A DNA stretch of 64,000 bases from Microbispora sp. ZYX-F-249 (GTDB taxonomy: Bacteria; Actinomycetota; Actinomycetes; Streptosporangiales; Streptosporangiaceae). The DNA is taken from NCBI RefSeq assembly GCF_039649665.1, contig NZ_JBDJAW010000001.1, positions 248,001 through 312,000 on the forward strand. Reading direction: 5' to 3'. Below are positions 26,201 through 34,202 of the stretch, in pieces (position 1 is the stretch's first letter; the number at the start of each line of letters is the position of its first letter). Position numbers and translations under genes: made by a program. Under the pieces are notes generated by a model. It ran no database searches. It saw nothing but the letters and a program-made list of their open reading frames with translations, and had not been told where the DNA came from.

Positions 26201-27506
26201 CCTGCGGGACAGGCTCACCGAACTGCGCGACTTCCCGCCGCTGCGCCCGGTGGCGAGCGCCGCGGACGGGGCCGGCATCACGCTGGAGCATCCCGAGGGG
26301 ATCGTGACCCTCTGGATCGACCTCGGCCAGAACCGGCCCTTCACCGCCGAGGACCAGACGCTGCTCGCGCTGCTGTCCGGCCATCTCGGCCAGGGCCTGC
26401 ACCGGACCCACCAGCTCGACCAGCAGCGCGAGGCCGCGGTGGCGCTCCAGCGGGCCATCCTCGGGCCGTCCCACCTGCCCCAGGGCTTCGCCGTACGGTA
26501 TGAGCCGGCCACCCGGCCCCTGGAGGTCGGCGGCGACTGGTACGACATCGTGCCGCTGCCCGACGACCGCATCGGCATCGTGGTCGGCGACTGCGTGGGA
26601 CGCGGCCTGGAAGCCGCCGCCGTCATGGGCCAGCTCCGCAGCGCCTGCCGCGCCCTGCTGCTGCAGGAGGCCGGTCCCGCACAGGTGCTGAGCGCGCTCG
26701 ACAAGTTCGCCGCACTGGTGCCGGGGGCCAAGTGCACCACCGTGTTCTGCGGCGTCCTCGACACCACGACCGGCCGCCTCGTCTACTCCAGCGCGGGGCA
26801 CCCGCCCGGCATCCTGGCCCATTCCGACGGCACCACCGAGCTGCTGGAGGGCGGCCGTTCGACCCCGCTCGCGGTGCGTCCCGGCCATCCCCGGCCCGAG
26901 AGCACCTGCACGATGCCGCCGCGCTCCACGCTGCTGCTCTACACCGACGGGCTCGTCGAGCGCCGCCGCAGCCCGCTGACCGCCGGGATCGACCGGGCGA
27001 GCGCAGCCGTGCAGGACGGCCGCTCGGCCCCCATCGAGGACCTGGCGACGCAGGTCATGACGCGGATGACGCCGGACACCGGTTACAACGACGACGTCGC
27101 CCTCCTGCTCTACCGCCAGCCCGCGCCGCTGGATGTGGCCTTCCCCGCCGAGTCCAGCCAGCTCGCCCCCGTCCGTACGGCCCTGCGGGACTGGCTGAAC
27201 CGATGTGACATCACCGCGTCGATGGTCCAGAACGTGCTGGTCGCGGCGGGCGAGGCCTGTGCCAACGCGATCGAGCACGGCCACCGCGACAGCCCCGGGC
27301 GTACCGTCCGCCTGCGGGCCGTCGCCACCGCGGGCGACCTGTACCTCACCGTCACCGACAGCGGCCGGTGGAAGCCTCCGCAGCCCGAGGCCAACACGCA
27401 CCGCGGACGGGGTGTCGCCCTCATGCGCGCCCTGATGCAGCACGTCACCATCCAGCCCGGCGTCGCCGGGACCATCGTCGACATGCACGCGAGGATCTCC
27501 CGATGA
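23295..27506 (+). CDS. Giant hybrid regulator: PAS-GAF-histidine kinase-REC-PAS-GAF-SpoIIE-HATPase
   Basis: This 1403-residue cytoplasmic protein joins a two-component system to partner switching. In order: PAS-like (about 55-175), GAF (about 180-345), histidine kinase with H-box SNISHEFRTPL (His359) and HATPase (to about 570), receiver with phospho-acceptor Asp678 in SDVMMP, PAS (about 755-880), GAF-like (about 880-1035), SpoIIE phosphatase (about 1045-1265; GGDWYD with Asp1081) and an RsbW-type ATPase (about 1285-1400; ANAIEHG with Asn1324). Phosphatase and anti-sigma kinase lie in one chain. A tandem repeat encodes a GQGESAG linker near residues 926-949. The stop overlaps a STAS gene, its likely substrate. 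Confidence 0.93.
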   Translation: MSGAAEPMSVQHGRPVELLFPGDSEMARRMRDHPWSGTSMGDPATWPTSLRTACRICLTSRFPMIVWWGEELRFLYNDAYLPLLGSKHPALGKPGDQVWTEIWHTIGPMLRSVMASGEATWSEDLLLPMNRHGYWEETYWTYSYSPLHDDDGGVRGVFTAVSDTTERVIGERRLAVLQDLGAQAGRARSVEEACELVAEVLERSGHDVPFAAVYLRRPGTDELVPTVTSPRGAAVSPLPGGPGDWPVEQVLRSATPVVVTDVAERFGALPSGGWQTPPAQAVVLPLAGETGGQTVGVMVLAASAGRVLDEAYESFLALVARQTAALVNAAVAYQLQQRRAEELAELDRAKTAFFSNISHEFRTPLTLIMGPVQDLRTALADAGEQVREDLDVVHRNGLRLGKLVNTLLDFSRIEAGRMRATYEPVDLAAVTAELAGVFRSAIDRAGLAFEVDCPPLGEPVYVDRSMWEKVVLNLLSNALKFTFDGSIRVALRAEDGHAVVTVADSGIGIPRHELPRLFERFHRIESARSRSNEGSGIGLALVKELVGLHGGTITAESAEGAGTTFTIRLPFGSAHLPSDGVVPARRGDVVSATADPFVEEALRWLPPEERAGSGEAAASIGPRGDGPPPRVLIADDNADMRDYLARLLRPSYRVTVVNDGQAALDAVRADAPDLVVSDVMMPRLDGLQLVAALRADPRTAGVPVLLLSARAGQEASIEGLEAGADDYLVKPFSAAELLARVRANVQLARIRGRHMRWQTAMLESLQEAFFVCDENGSVIEINQAFTDILGYGPEGLPYTALHPWWPREADDPVAHRMVGEAFEQLVSHGRGSCVIPVSHRDGHQIWVAAAFNDVADPSTGERRVVGTLRDVTAEHYLVQRETALAALSVRVSEANSVEEALSGAMLELRDVWRARQVTAALWHGGSAGQSGAAGQGESAGQGESAGHGEAEPVLFGTDPAASWRSLPDDLRDRLTELRDFPPLRPVASAADGAGITLEHPEGIVTLWIDLGQNRPFTAEDQTLLALLSGHLGQGLHRTHQLDQQREAAVALQRAILGPSHLPQGFAVRYEPATRPLEVGGDWYDIVPLPDDRIGIVVGDCVGRGLEAAAVMGQLRSACRALLLQEAGPAQVLSALDKFAALVPGAKCTTVFCGVLDTTTGRLVYSSAGHPPGILAHSDGTTELLEGGRSTPLAVRPGHPRPESTCTMPPRSTLLLYTDGLVERRRSPLTAGIDRASAAVQDGRSAPIEDLATQVMTRMTPDTGYNDDVALLLYRQPAPLDVAFPAESSQLAPVRTALRDWLNRCDITASMVQNVLVAAGEACANAIEHGHRDSPGRTVRLRAVATAGDLYLTVTDSGRWKPPQPEANTHRGRGVALMRALMQHVTIQPGVAGTIVDMHARISR
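26070..26141 (+). repeat. Four 18-bp tandem repeats inside the hybrid regulator gene
   Basis: Units begin at 26070, 26088, 26106 and 26124 and resemble TCCGCCGGGCAGGGCGAG. They encode a six-residue repeat (SAGQGE) making a flexible linker in the second GAF-like region. In-frame repeat units make copy number likely to vary between strains. Confidence 0.85.
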
Positions 27507-27814
27507 CGACTCCCCTGACCCTGGCTCCGTCTCGCCGTTCCGACGGCACCCCGGTCCTCACCGTCAGCGGCGAGATCGACATGAGCAACGCCGGCGAGCT
27601 GGAGGCCGCCCTGACCGATGCCGCAGGCGCCGGCGGCCATGCTCTCCTGGTCGACCTGAGCGCGGTCGAGTATCTCGACAGCGCCGGTCTGACGGTGTTG
27701 TTCGCGCACGCCGCGCGCATCGAGCTCGTCGCGAACGAGCTGCTCGCCCCCGTCCTGACCATCTCCGGGCTCGCGGACATGACCACCGTCCACAGCCTCG
27801 GGGACAGGACCTAA
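27503..27814 (+). CDS. STAS-domain anti-sigma factor antagonist
   Basis: This 103-residue STAS domain has its phosphorylatable Ser60 in YLDSAGL. The ATG overlaps the hybrid regulator's stop (ATGA), so the two are coupled. The giant protein's phosphatase and ATPase domains would dephosphorylate and phosphorylate this Ser. The gene ends in a four-base convergent overlap with the Rsm22-like gene. Confidence 0.9.
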   Translation: MTTPLTLAPSRRSDGTPVLTVSGEIDMSNAGELEAALTDAAGAGGHALLVDLSAVEYLDSAGLTVLFAHAARIELVANELLAPVLTISGLADMTTVHSLGDRT

Positions 27815-28803
27815 CCGGCGGGCGGCCAGGCGTCGCCCCAGACGACGTCGCGCGCCTCGCGGTAGGTCTCGCCCTGCCGCTTGGAGACCGCACGGTCGGC
27901 CAGCCCGTCCTCGGCCGTGCACAGGCGCAGCGTGACGAGCCCCTTGCGCTTGAGGGGATGGCGCAGGACCCGGCCCTGCGCGCGCGGCCACGGCCGGGCC
28001 GACGCCGCGACGTAGGAGAACTTCTCGTCCTCGAAGCTCAGCGTGCCGTCCTTGATCCGCCGGTGCAGCGCGGTGCGGTTGAGGCGGACCGCGAAGTGAC
28101 ACCAGTCCCGGTCCGGGACGATCGGGCACTCGCCGTCGTGCGGGCAGGGCGCGACCACGTGCAGGCCCAGCCCGGCCAGCACTCGCCGGGCCGCCGCGAT
28201 CCGGGCGTACCCGCCGGGCGTGCCGGGCTCGACGATCACCAGCATGCCGGCGTCGCGGGCGACTGACCGGACCACGTCCTCCTGGACGGAGGGCGACAGC
28301 TCGCCGAGCACGTAGGACATCGTGACCAGGTCGGCCGCGGGCGCGGGCACGCTCCGGTCGACGACCGCCTGCTGCCAGCGCGCCTCCCGTACGGCCGCCG
28401 CGGGCGCGCGACCGGCCAGTCGCCGCCCGAAGGCGATGGCGGAGGGGGACTGCTCCAGGACGGTCACCGTGCGCAGCGTCGGCCAGACCGCGCTCGCGGC
28501 CCACAGCGCGCTGCCCGTGCCGCCGCCCACGTCCACCTGGGTCTCCGGCGCGAAACCGGGGGCCAGCAGGGCGACCTGACGCAGCGCGGCGCTCACGGCG
28601 CTGTAGGTCGCGGGCATGCGATACCCGGCGTACGCGGCGACCGCGACCTCCGAGCTCAGCGCGGGCACGCTCCGGTCGAAGCCCTCCCGGTACTGCCGGA
28701 TGAGCGTCTGCACGCTCCGCGTCAGCTCGGCCATCGGGAATCGTCCGAGCGACTCCTCCAGCGCGCCGTCCAGGTCATCGGGCAGGGTGGACACGGCGTT
28801 CAT
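27811..28803 (-). CDS. Rsm22/METTL17-family small-ribosomal-subunit methyltransferase-like protein
   Basis: This 330-residue protein has a SAM-binding fold (VDVGGGTGSALW, then LEQSPSAI and SYVLGEL) and the Rsm22-family signatures AGYRMPATYSA, CPH-x4-CP, WCHF and EKFSYVA, with a terminal RKG-rich strand. Mitochondrial relatives assist small-subunit assembly and bind an Fe-S cluster through these Cys residues; the bacterial role is poorly known. It starts 22 bases after the PL8 gene on the same strand, so it may be co-transcribed, although no functional link is obvious. Confidence 0.85.
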   Translation of the reverse strand: MNAVSTLPDDLDGALEESLGRFPMAELTRSVQTLIRQYREGFDRSVPALSSEVAVAAYAGYRMPATYSAVSAALRQVALLAPGFAPETQVDVGGGTGSALWAASAVWPTLRTVTVLEQSPSAIAFGRRLAGRAPAAAVREARWQQAVVDRSVPAPAADLVTMSYVLGELSPSVQEDVVRSVARDAGMLVIVEPGTPGGYARIAAARRVLAGLGLHVVAPCPHDGECPIVPDRDWCHFAVRLNRTALHRRIKDGTLSFEDEKFSYVAASARPWPRAQGRVLRHPLKRKGLVTLRLCTAEDGLADRAVSKRQGETYREARDVVWGDAWPPAG

Positions 28804-28825
28804 GATGACACGCCGTTCACGCCGC

Positions 28826-31150
28826 TCACGCCACCGAAGCCCTCAGCCGTACGGTCACCGTGCAGGAGGCGCCCTCCCTATCGGCCAGTGCGCCGAATGT
28901 GAGCGTGAGCCGGGCGCCGGTCTCCGCGCGGTCCAGGAGCGGGTGCCCGCGCGTGACCGCGGCCACCGGGCGGTCCCATGTCACGGTCAGCCCGTCCAGC
29001 TCGCGCCGGGGATCGGCCACGGTAACCGTGGCCGTGCCGTCGCCGAGATCGCGCACGAGGACCGCGCACGGATCGGAGGCCGCCAGTCCTCCGGCGCGTC
29101 CATCCGTCCAGAAGTTCACCGCGGTGACACCCAGCGACGGGACCTCGATCCCCTGCTGGGCGGAGGTGTTGGCGAGCACCCGGGCCCAGCCGGCATCGGC
29201 GGCGCGGGCGGCGGTCGCGGCCCGGCCCGCCCCCGGCATGAGGTGGTAGACGTAACCGGCCGCGTCCGGGTCCACGCCGTGGTCCAGCCACAGTGTCGCG
29301 TAGGCCCTGGTGACCCCCGTGGCCGTGCGGTCCTCGCGCAGCGTGCGCAGCGACTGCCCGGCGGGCACGACGTAGCCGCCGTGGTCCTCCAGGTGCGCCC
29401 ACCCCGTGCCGGAGGTGAGCCGGGCGCCGGTCCTGCGGTTGTCCACGACGGTCTCGACCGGCACGCCGTCCCGGCAGGTGATGCCCGCGCCGAGGCAGAC
29501 CACGGCGTCGTCGAGGAAGAACCACGACTTGAACGCCTCCAGTGTGCTCTCCAGGCCGAACAGGTGCTGGCCCACGGCGGCGTACACGCCGTCGGTCGCG
29601 CCGCCCACCCACCTGGCCGGCGGGCAGGTGTCGCCCCACTCGCCGCCGGCGCCGCCGGGCAGGCGCCGCGTGGAGACCGTCGTGCCCGGCAGCCGGTACG
29701 GGTCCACGGTGGGCCAGAAGGCGTCGGAGTAGTGGTCGCCGTGCCCGCGCGCCCACCAGTAGAGCATTCCGGAGCCGGTGTGCCAGCCGCGCAGGTTCTC
29801 GCCGTTGCCGTGCTCGTAGTGCGCGACGCGGGAGGACGCCATGCTCAGCGCCGCGCACCATCCGGAGGCGCGGTGGACGGCGCGGGCGCTCATGGGGAAC
29901 AGGCGGTGCCCGGCGGGCTCGGCGGCGGCCGGGACCGTCGCGTCGCCCAGCACGGCCGACAGCCGCGCGTGGAACGCCAGGTCGCTCGCCTCGGCCGCCC
30001 CCTCGGCCGCCTCCAGCATCGGTTTCACGGTGTCCCGCACGGCCCAGCCCTTGACCATGGCCCGCCATCGGGCCCGCTCGGCCTCCGGGGCGGTCTCGGC
30101 CAGCAGCAGGACCGCCGCGGCGATCTCCCTGCCCCTCCGGTGGTCGCCGAACGCGCGCCTGTCGACGCCGCGTCCGCGTACGAGGTCCATGCACGCGCCG
30201 TCGTGGACGAAGGGGGCGAACGCCCGGTCCACGGCGTCGAGGACGGTGCGCGCCGCCGGGTCGGTGATCTCCCACGGTGTGCCGCGCAGCACCGCGAACA
30301 GCGTCGCGAGGCCGGTCAGCAGCACCGCGCCGTACCCGCCCTGGTAGGGGACCGACCCGTGCTGGACGAAGGAGCCGTCCCGGTAGAAACCGTCGCCCTC
30401 GGTGACGTACCGGAAGACCGGGGAGAGCGCGGCGGCCGCGAGCGCGGCCCGGCCGGGGTCCGCGCCCGCGATCGCCCGCAGCAGCGTCACCGTGCACAGG
30501 TCGACCCGGTTCGCCCCGGTGCTGTTGCCCACGTAGTCGTCCAGGCGGCTCTCCGGGACGAACGTGTCCACCGCCTCGCACAGCGCCGCGCCCTGCGTGT
30601 CCGTGAGGTGCGGGGCGGCGAGCACGGCGGCGTCGAGCAGCGACCTCGGCGTCCCGATCTGCCAGTCCCACCAGTTGCCGGTCTGCTCGGCGTCCGCGGC
30701 GTACACGTGCCGCACGTAGTGCTCGATCCCCGCGCCGACCGCCGTGCCGAGGCCCGGCTCCGCGGTCAGCCCGGTCCCCGGCAGCGCGTACGCGCGGGCC
30801 ATGGCCCGCAGCCGCGCCGGGGTGGCGCCGAGGGAGGGGAAGGGGAGGTCCGGCCAGAGGGATCCCGCGGTGGGCGCCATGGCGTCGCGGTGCCGGCGCG
30901 CCTGCGCGCCCAGCCGCGCCAGCCGGGTCCGGTACGGCTCCCGCGCCGGATCGAACATGCCCGGGTGGCCGAGCGCGCTCTCCCGCCAGCGGCGGCGCAG
31001 CAGGGCGAAGGCTCCGGCGTGGGTCTCCTCGCGGCTGTCCTTGGGGGGAGCGCACGCCGCGAGCAGCGCGGCGAGCCCGCTGAACTGGAGAAATAATCGC
31101 CGGGAAGGTCCTTTCACGTGTAGATTATCCGCGCGATCCGGCCCTTTCAT
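28826..31150 (-). CDS. PL8-family polysaccharide lyase (hyaluronate/chondroitin/xanthan lyase type), Tat lipoprotein
   Basis: This 774-residue secreted lyase cleaves uronic-acid polysaccharides by beta-elimination. The N-terminus carries a twin-arginine motif (SRRLFLQF) and lipobox LAAC. The alpha/alpha toroid includes NWWDWQIGTPRSL, the catalytic Asn in STGANRVD, His and Tyr in FVQHGSVPYQGGYG, and NGENLRGWHTGSG; beta-sandwich domains follow. Start is uncertain: ATG 31150 has a weak distant AGGGG, while GTG 31117 lies six bases after GATAAT and could be a leaderless start. An exact CebR box lies 22 bases beyond the ATG, shared with the divergent Cip1-like gene. Confidence 0.92.
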   Translation of the reverse strand: MKGPDRADNLHVKGPSRRLFLQFSGLAALLAACAPPKDSREETHAGAFALLRRRWRESALGHPGMFDPAREPYRTRLARLGAQARRHRDAMAPTAGSLWPDLPFPSLGATPARLRAMARAYALPGTGLTAEPGLGTAVGAGIEHYVRHVYAADAEQTGNWWDWQIGTPRSLLDAAVLAAPHLTDTQGAALCEAVDTFVPESRLDDYVGNSTGANRVDLCTVTLLRAIAGADPGRAALAAAALSPVFRYVTEGDGFYRDGSFVQHGSVPYQGGYGAVLLTGLATLFAVLRGTPWEITDPAARTVLDAVDRAFAPFVHDGACMDLVRGRGVDRRAFGDHRRGREIAAAVLLLAETAPEAERARWRAMVKGWAVRDTVKPMLEAAEGAAEASDLAFHARLSAVLGDATVPAAAEPAGHRLFPMSARAVHRASGWCAALSMASSRVAHYEHGNGENLRGWHTGSGMLYWWARGHGDHYSDAFWPTVDPYRLPGTTVSTRRLPGGAGGEWGDTCPPARWVGGATDGVYAAVGQHLFGLESTLEAFKSWFFLDDAVVCLGAGITCRDGVPVETVVDNRRTGARLTSGTGWAHLEDHGGYVVPAGQSLRTLREDRTATGVTRAYATLWLDHGVDPDAAGYVYHLMPGAGRAATAARAADAGWARVLANTSAQQGIEVPSLGVTAVNFWTDGRAGGLAASDPCAVLVRDLGDGTATVTVADPRRELDGLTVTWDRPVAAVTRGHPLLDRAETGARLTLTFGALADREGASCTVTVRLRASVA

Positions 31151-31171
31151 CGATCTTCGGCACCCCTCTTA

Positions 31172-31185
31172 TGGGAGCGCTCCCA
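31172..31185. promoter_or_regulatory. Exact CebR-type operator TGGGAGCGCTCCCA
   Basis: This 14-bp palindrome equals the published Streptomyces CebR (cellobiose-responsive LacI-family repressor) consensus. It sits between the divergent PL8 lyase and Cip1-like genes. On the plus side it lies just upstream of a possible -10 TACCTT (31193-31198). A CebR-type repressor gene is not certain in this window. Confidence 0.8.
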
Positions 31186-31232
31186 GTTGCCGTACCTTAC
31201 GAGTGCCCTGTCACCGGGAAAAGGAGCGCGTC

Positions 31233-32039
31233 GTGCGACGACTGTTACCCGCGGCCTGTCTGGCCCTGCTGCTGCCGCTGACGGCGGCCCCGGCCGCCTC
31301 CGCGTCTCCCGGGCCGGATCGCGGGCCGGGTCACGGGCCGGGTCACGGGCCGGGGACCTGCGCGAAGGGCGGCACGCTGTTCTGCGAGGACTTCCAGTCG
31401 CTGCCGGTCGGCGGCGCGGCCAGCCTCGGGTGGGGCGTCGACACCAAGCACGGCACACTCACCGTGGAGCACGCCGAACGCGGCCAGAAGGTGCTGCACG
31501 TCCACACCGAGGGCAACGGGCGCGCCTTCCTCAAGGTGGACGACTTCGCCCCGCCCGGCAACGGCTTCTACGGCCGCGTCCGGCTGCGCGTCAAGGCGTT
31601 TCCCACCGCGCCCGACTGGGCCCACTACACGCTCATCGAGGCCACCGGCGCGGGCCCGGAGATCGTCCGGCCGCTCGGCGGCCAGTACGTCCCCACCCTG
31701 CGCAAGGACCTGTGGGGAGTCGGCGCGGACGGCGGCCCCACGGGCGACTGGACCAACTGGCGCGAGTCGGCCCCCTCCCGGGCCGGGGTGTGGCAGTGCG
31801 TCGAGTGGCGGATGGACCCCGCGGACAACACGATCTCGGTCTGGTTCGACGGCGTGGCCCAGCCCGACCTCACCGTCTCCACCCGCGCCCACGGCGGCAA
31901 CGACGTCGACTTCGTCTTCCCCCGCTTCGACACCGTCAAGATCGGCTGGCAGCTCTACCAGCCGAACCCCTCACCGGCGGCGTACGACCTGTGGCTCGAC
32001 GACATCGCGCTGAGCACCGGCCGCGTGGGCTGCGCCTGA
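31233..32039 (+). CDS. Secreted Cip1-like jelly-roll protein (possible polysaccharide lyase)
   Basis: This 268-residue exported protein has a signal peptide (about 1-25, ASA cleavage), a short GPGH-repeat spacer and a beta-jelly-roll domain (about 44-268, opening LFCEDFQSLPVGG). It resembles the Cip1 group of cellulose-induced fungal and actinobacterial proteins, some of which are glucuronan lyases; this is recognition by pattern, so the activity is tentative. GTG 31233 follows AAGGAG by six bases. The exact CebR box upstream fits induction by cello-oligosaccharides. Its last 85 bases overlap the convergent frameshifted glycosyltransferase gene. Confidence 0.75.
   Translation: MRRLLPAACLALLLPLTAAPAASASPGPDRGPGHGPGHGPGTCAKGGTLFCEDFQSLPVGGAASLGWGVDTKHGTLTVEHAERGQKVLHVHTEGNGRAFLKVDDFAPPGNGFYGRVRLRVKAFPTAPDWAHYTLIEATGAGPEIVRPLGGQYVPTLRKDLWGVGADGGPTGDWTNWRESAPSRAGVWQCVEWRMDPADNTISVWFDGVAQPDLTVSTRAHGGNDVDFVFPRFDTVKIGWQLYQPNPSPAAYDLWLDDIALSTGRVGCA
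31322..31355 (+). repeat. 12-bp tandem repeat encoding the GPGH spacer
   Basis: CGGGCCGGGTCA occurs twice in tandem with a third partial copy. It encodes a Gly/Pro/His spacer directly after the signal peptide of the Cip1-like protein. Confidence 0.7.
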
Positions 32040-32943
32040 CGTCTCACGCGGTCTCGGCAGACCGGCCCCCGCTGCCGCCGTACGAACCCGACCAGCTCCG
32101 GATCGGCGAGGACGAACCCGGCGACGAACACGCCGGGAACGACCGGCAGCAGGGGGTGGAACAGCCCGAACGGCAGGCTCAGCAGCACCAGCCCCAGGCC
32201 CGCCAGGGCCAGGGCGCAGGAGAGGATGCCCCCCGGGCTGTTGGCGTGCTCCGGCTTGGCCGCGCCGCGCCGGGTGGTGGTCAGCGCGAGCGGGATCAGC
32301 GGCAGGGCCCGCCGCCACTGCTCGGTCAGGATCGGCAGCAGGCGGCTGCCGTCGTCGTGACGGCCGACGACCGTGTCGGTCAGCACGATCCGGCTGCGTA
32401 CGGCGAGCCTGCTGCTGTATTCGACGTCCTCGCAGTCGCGCAGCCGCTCGTCGAGCCTGCCCGCGGCGAGCACCACGTCGCGGCGGATGGCGGCCAGGGC
32501 GAACACGACGCTGTTGACCTCCCCGAGATGGCGGCGGCGCCAGTGCACGGCGTGCAGGATGCGATACCACTCGACCGGCCCGTCGTCGATGAGCGGCACG
32601 GTGTCGTAGACCCCGTGGACGCAGCCGACCTCGGGGTCGTGCTCCAGCAGCTCCGTCGCGTTCGCGACGGCGTCGGGCCGCAGCGCGACGTCGGAGTCGA
32701 GGAAGAAGATCACATCCCCCGTGGTGGCGTCGATCCCGGCGTTCCTGGCGGCCGACACGCCCCGGTTCTCCGGCAGACGGACGACCCGGCAGCCCAGCTC
32801 CTCGGCGATCTCCGCCGAGCCGTCGGTGCTCGCGTCGTCGACCACGACGATCTCGTCGGGCACGCGTGTCTGCGCCAGCACCGACTCCAGGCACAACCGC
32901 AGGTCCTGGCCGCGTTGTAGCAGGGCACGACGAGCGAGATCAT
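31955..32943 (-). pseudogene. GT2 glycosyltransferase broken by a one-base frameshift
   Basis: The gene opens at an ATG overlapping the GT4 stop with MISLVVPCYNAA, then loses frame near 32906-32911. In the next frame a GT2 domain resumes (DLRLCLESVLAQTR, EIVVVDDAST, FFLDSDVAL), followed by C-terminal membrane helices. Restoring one G (GCCGAGGAC instead of GCCAGGAC) rejoins both parts as YNAAEDLRLCLES. Either the gene is recently inactivated or the base is a sequencing error. Its final 85 bases overlap the convergent Cip1-like gene. It is the last gene of the glycan operon. Confidence 0.85.
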
Positions 32944-34202
32944 CGCGCCGTCCCCGAGAGCACCTTCGCGTAGACGGCGAGCGTCTCCTCCGCGGCGCGG
33001 CTCCAGCTCAGCGTCTCCCGCACCAGCCGCTCGCCCCGCGAGGCGAGCGCCCGGCGCAGGTCCGCGTCCGTCATCACCTCGATCACCCCGCCGGCGATGT
33101 CGCCGGGGTCGGCCGCCCGCACGAACCGTACGGCGGGCTCCGCGGGATCGCCGAGGAAGATCCTGGAGAAGCCGTCGCCCAGGATCACCGGCCGCGCCAG
33201 GGCCATCGCCTCGGTCGCCACCAGTCCGAACGGCTCGAAGAGCGAGGGGAAGACGCAGGCGTCGGCCATCGCGTAGTACTCCCGCAGCTCCTGCCCCGAC
33301 ACCCAGCCGCCGGAGGTCAGCACCCGGTCGCCGAGCCCCGCCTCGGCGGTGATCCGCGCGACGCCGGCCTCGTCGCCTTCGCCCACGATCACCAGGCGCA
33401 GGTCCGGCACCGCCGCGCGGATGCGGGGCATGGCCTCGAGCAACTGGTAGATCCCCTTCTGCCGTTCGATCCGCCCGACGAACAGCAGCACCCGGTCCCC
33501 CTCGGCGATGCCGAGCCGGGCGCGCAGGTCCAACGCGCCGAGGCGCAGCTTGCCGTGGTCGAACGCGGGGTCGGCGACCACCCGCTCGTACGTGCCGCCC
33601 AGGCGGACGACGTCGATCGGTGAGCGGTCCCAGCCCGCCCTCAGCAGTTGCTCGCGCACCTCCGGTGTGGCGACCACGACCCGCCGGGAGATCCGCGCGA
33701 GCCACCTCTCCAGCGCGGCGAACAGGTTGAGCGGGTCGGCGATGCTGCGCTGCGGGGCAACGCCGTATTCGGTGGTGTGGACGTGGAACACGACCGGAAG
33801 GCGCAGCAGGTAGTGGCAGAGCAGGCCGCACAGGAAGTTCGTCGAGTCGTGGACGGCGACGAGATCGGGCCGCCGGCCGGGGCGCAGCCGCCGCAGGAGC
33901 AGGAAGTAGCGCCAGTTGCTCACCACGACGGTCAGCGCGAGCAGGAGGAACTCCACGCCGCGGGTGCGGTTGAGCCGCCTGCGGCGGGCGATCGCCCCGA
34001 CCAGCAGCCCGAGCAGCCGCCCGCGCGGACGGTAGACCGTGATGCCGCCGGTCCGCTCCCACACCGGCAGGCGGCCGTCGTTCACGGTGAGGACCGCCAT
34101 CTCGTGGCGCCGGGACAGGTGCGGCGCGATCAGCTCGGCGTACCGGCCGAGCCCCGCCGTGATGTTGGGCGGGAACTGGTTGATGACGTGGGCGATCCTC
34201 AC
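32940..34202 (-). CDS. GT4-family glycosyltransferase
   Basis: This 420-residue GT-B enzyme has an N-terminal domain starting RIAHVINQFPPNITAGLGRY and a C-terminal nucleotide-sugar site: LFVGRIERQKG, IVGEGDEAG, and the E-x7-E signature in SLFEPFGLVATEAMA. It should transfer a sugar from a nucleotide donor to a growing lipid-linked glycan at the inner membrane face. The GTG start overlaps the flippase stop (GTGA) and its stop overlaps the next ATG. Confidence 0.93.
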   Translation of the reverse strand: MRIAHVINQFPPNITAGLGRYAELIAPHLSRRHEMAVLTVNDGRLPVWERTGGITVYRPRGRLLGLLVGAIARRRRLNRTRGVEFLLLALTVVVSNWRYFLLLRRLRPGRRPDLVAVHDSTNFLCGLLCHYLLRLPVVFHVHTTEYGVAPQRSIADPLNLFAALERWLARISRRVVVATPEVREQLLRAGWDRSPIDVVRLGGTYERVVADPAFDHGKLRLGALDLRARLGIAEGDRVLLFVGRIERQKGIYQLLEAMPRIRAAVPDLRLVIVGEGDEAGVARITAEAGLGDRVLTSGGWVSGQELREYYAMADACVFPSLFEPFGLVATEAMALARPVILGDGFSRIFLGDPAEPAVRFVRAADPGDIAGGVIEVMTDADLRRALASRGERLVRETLSWSRAAEETLAVYAKVLSGTAR

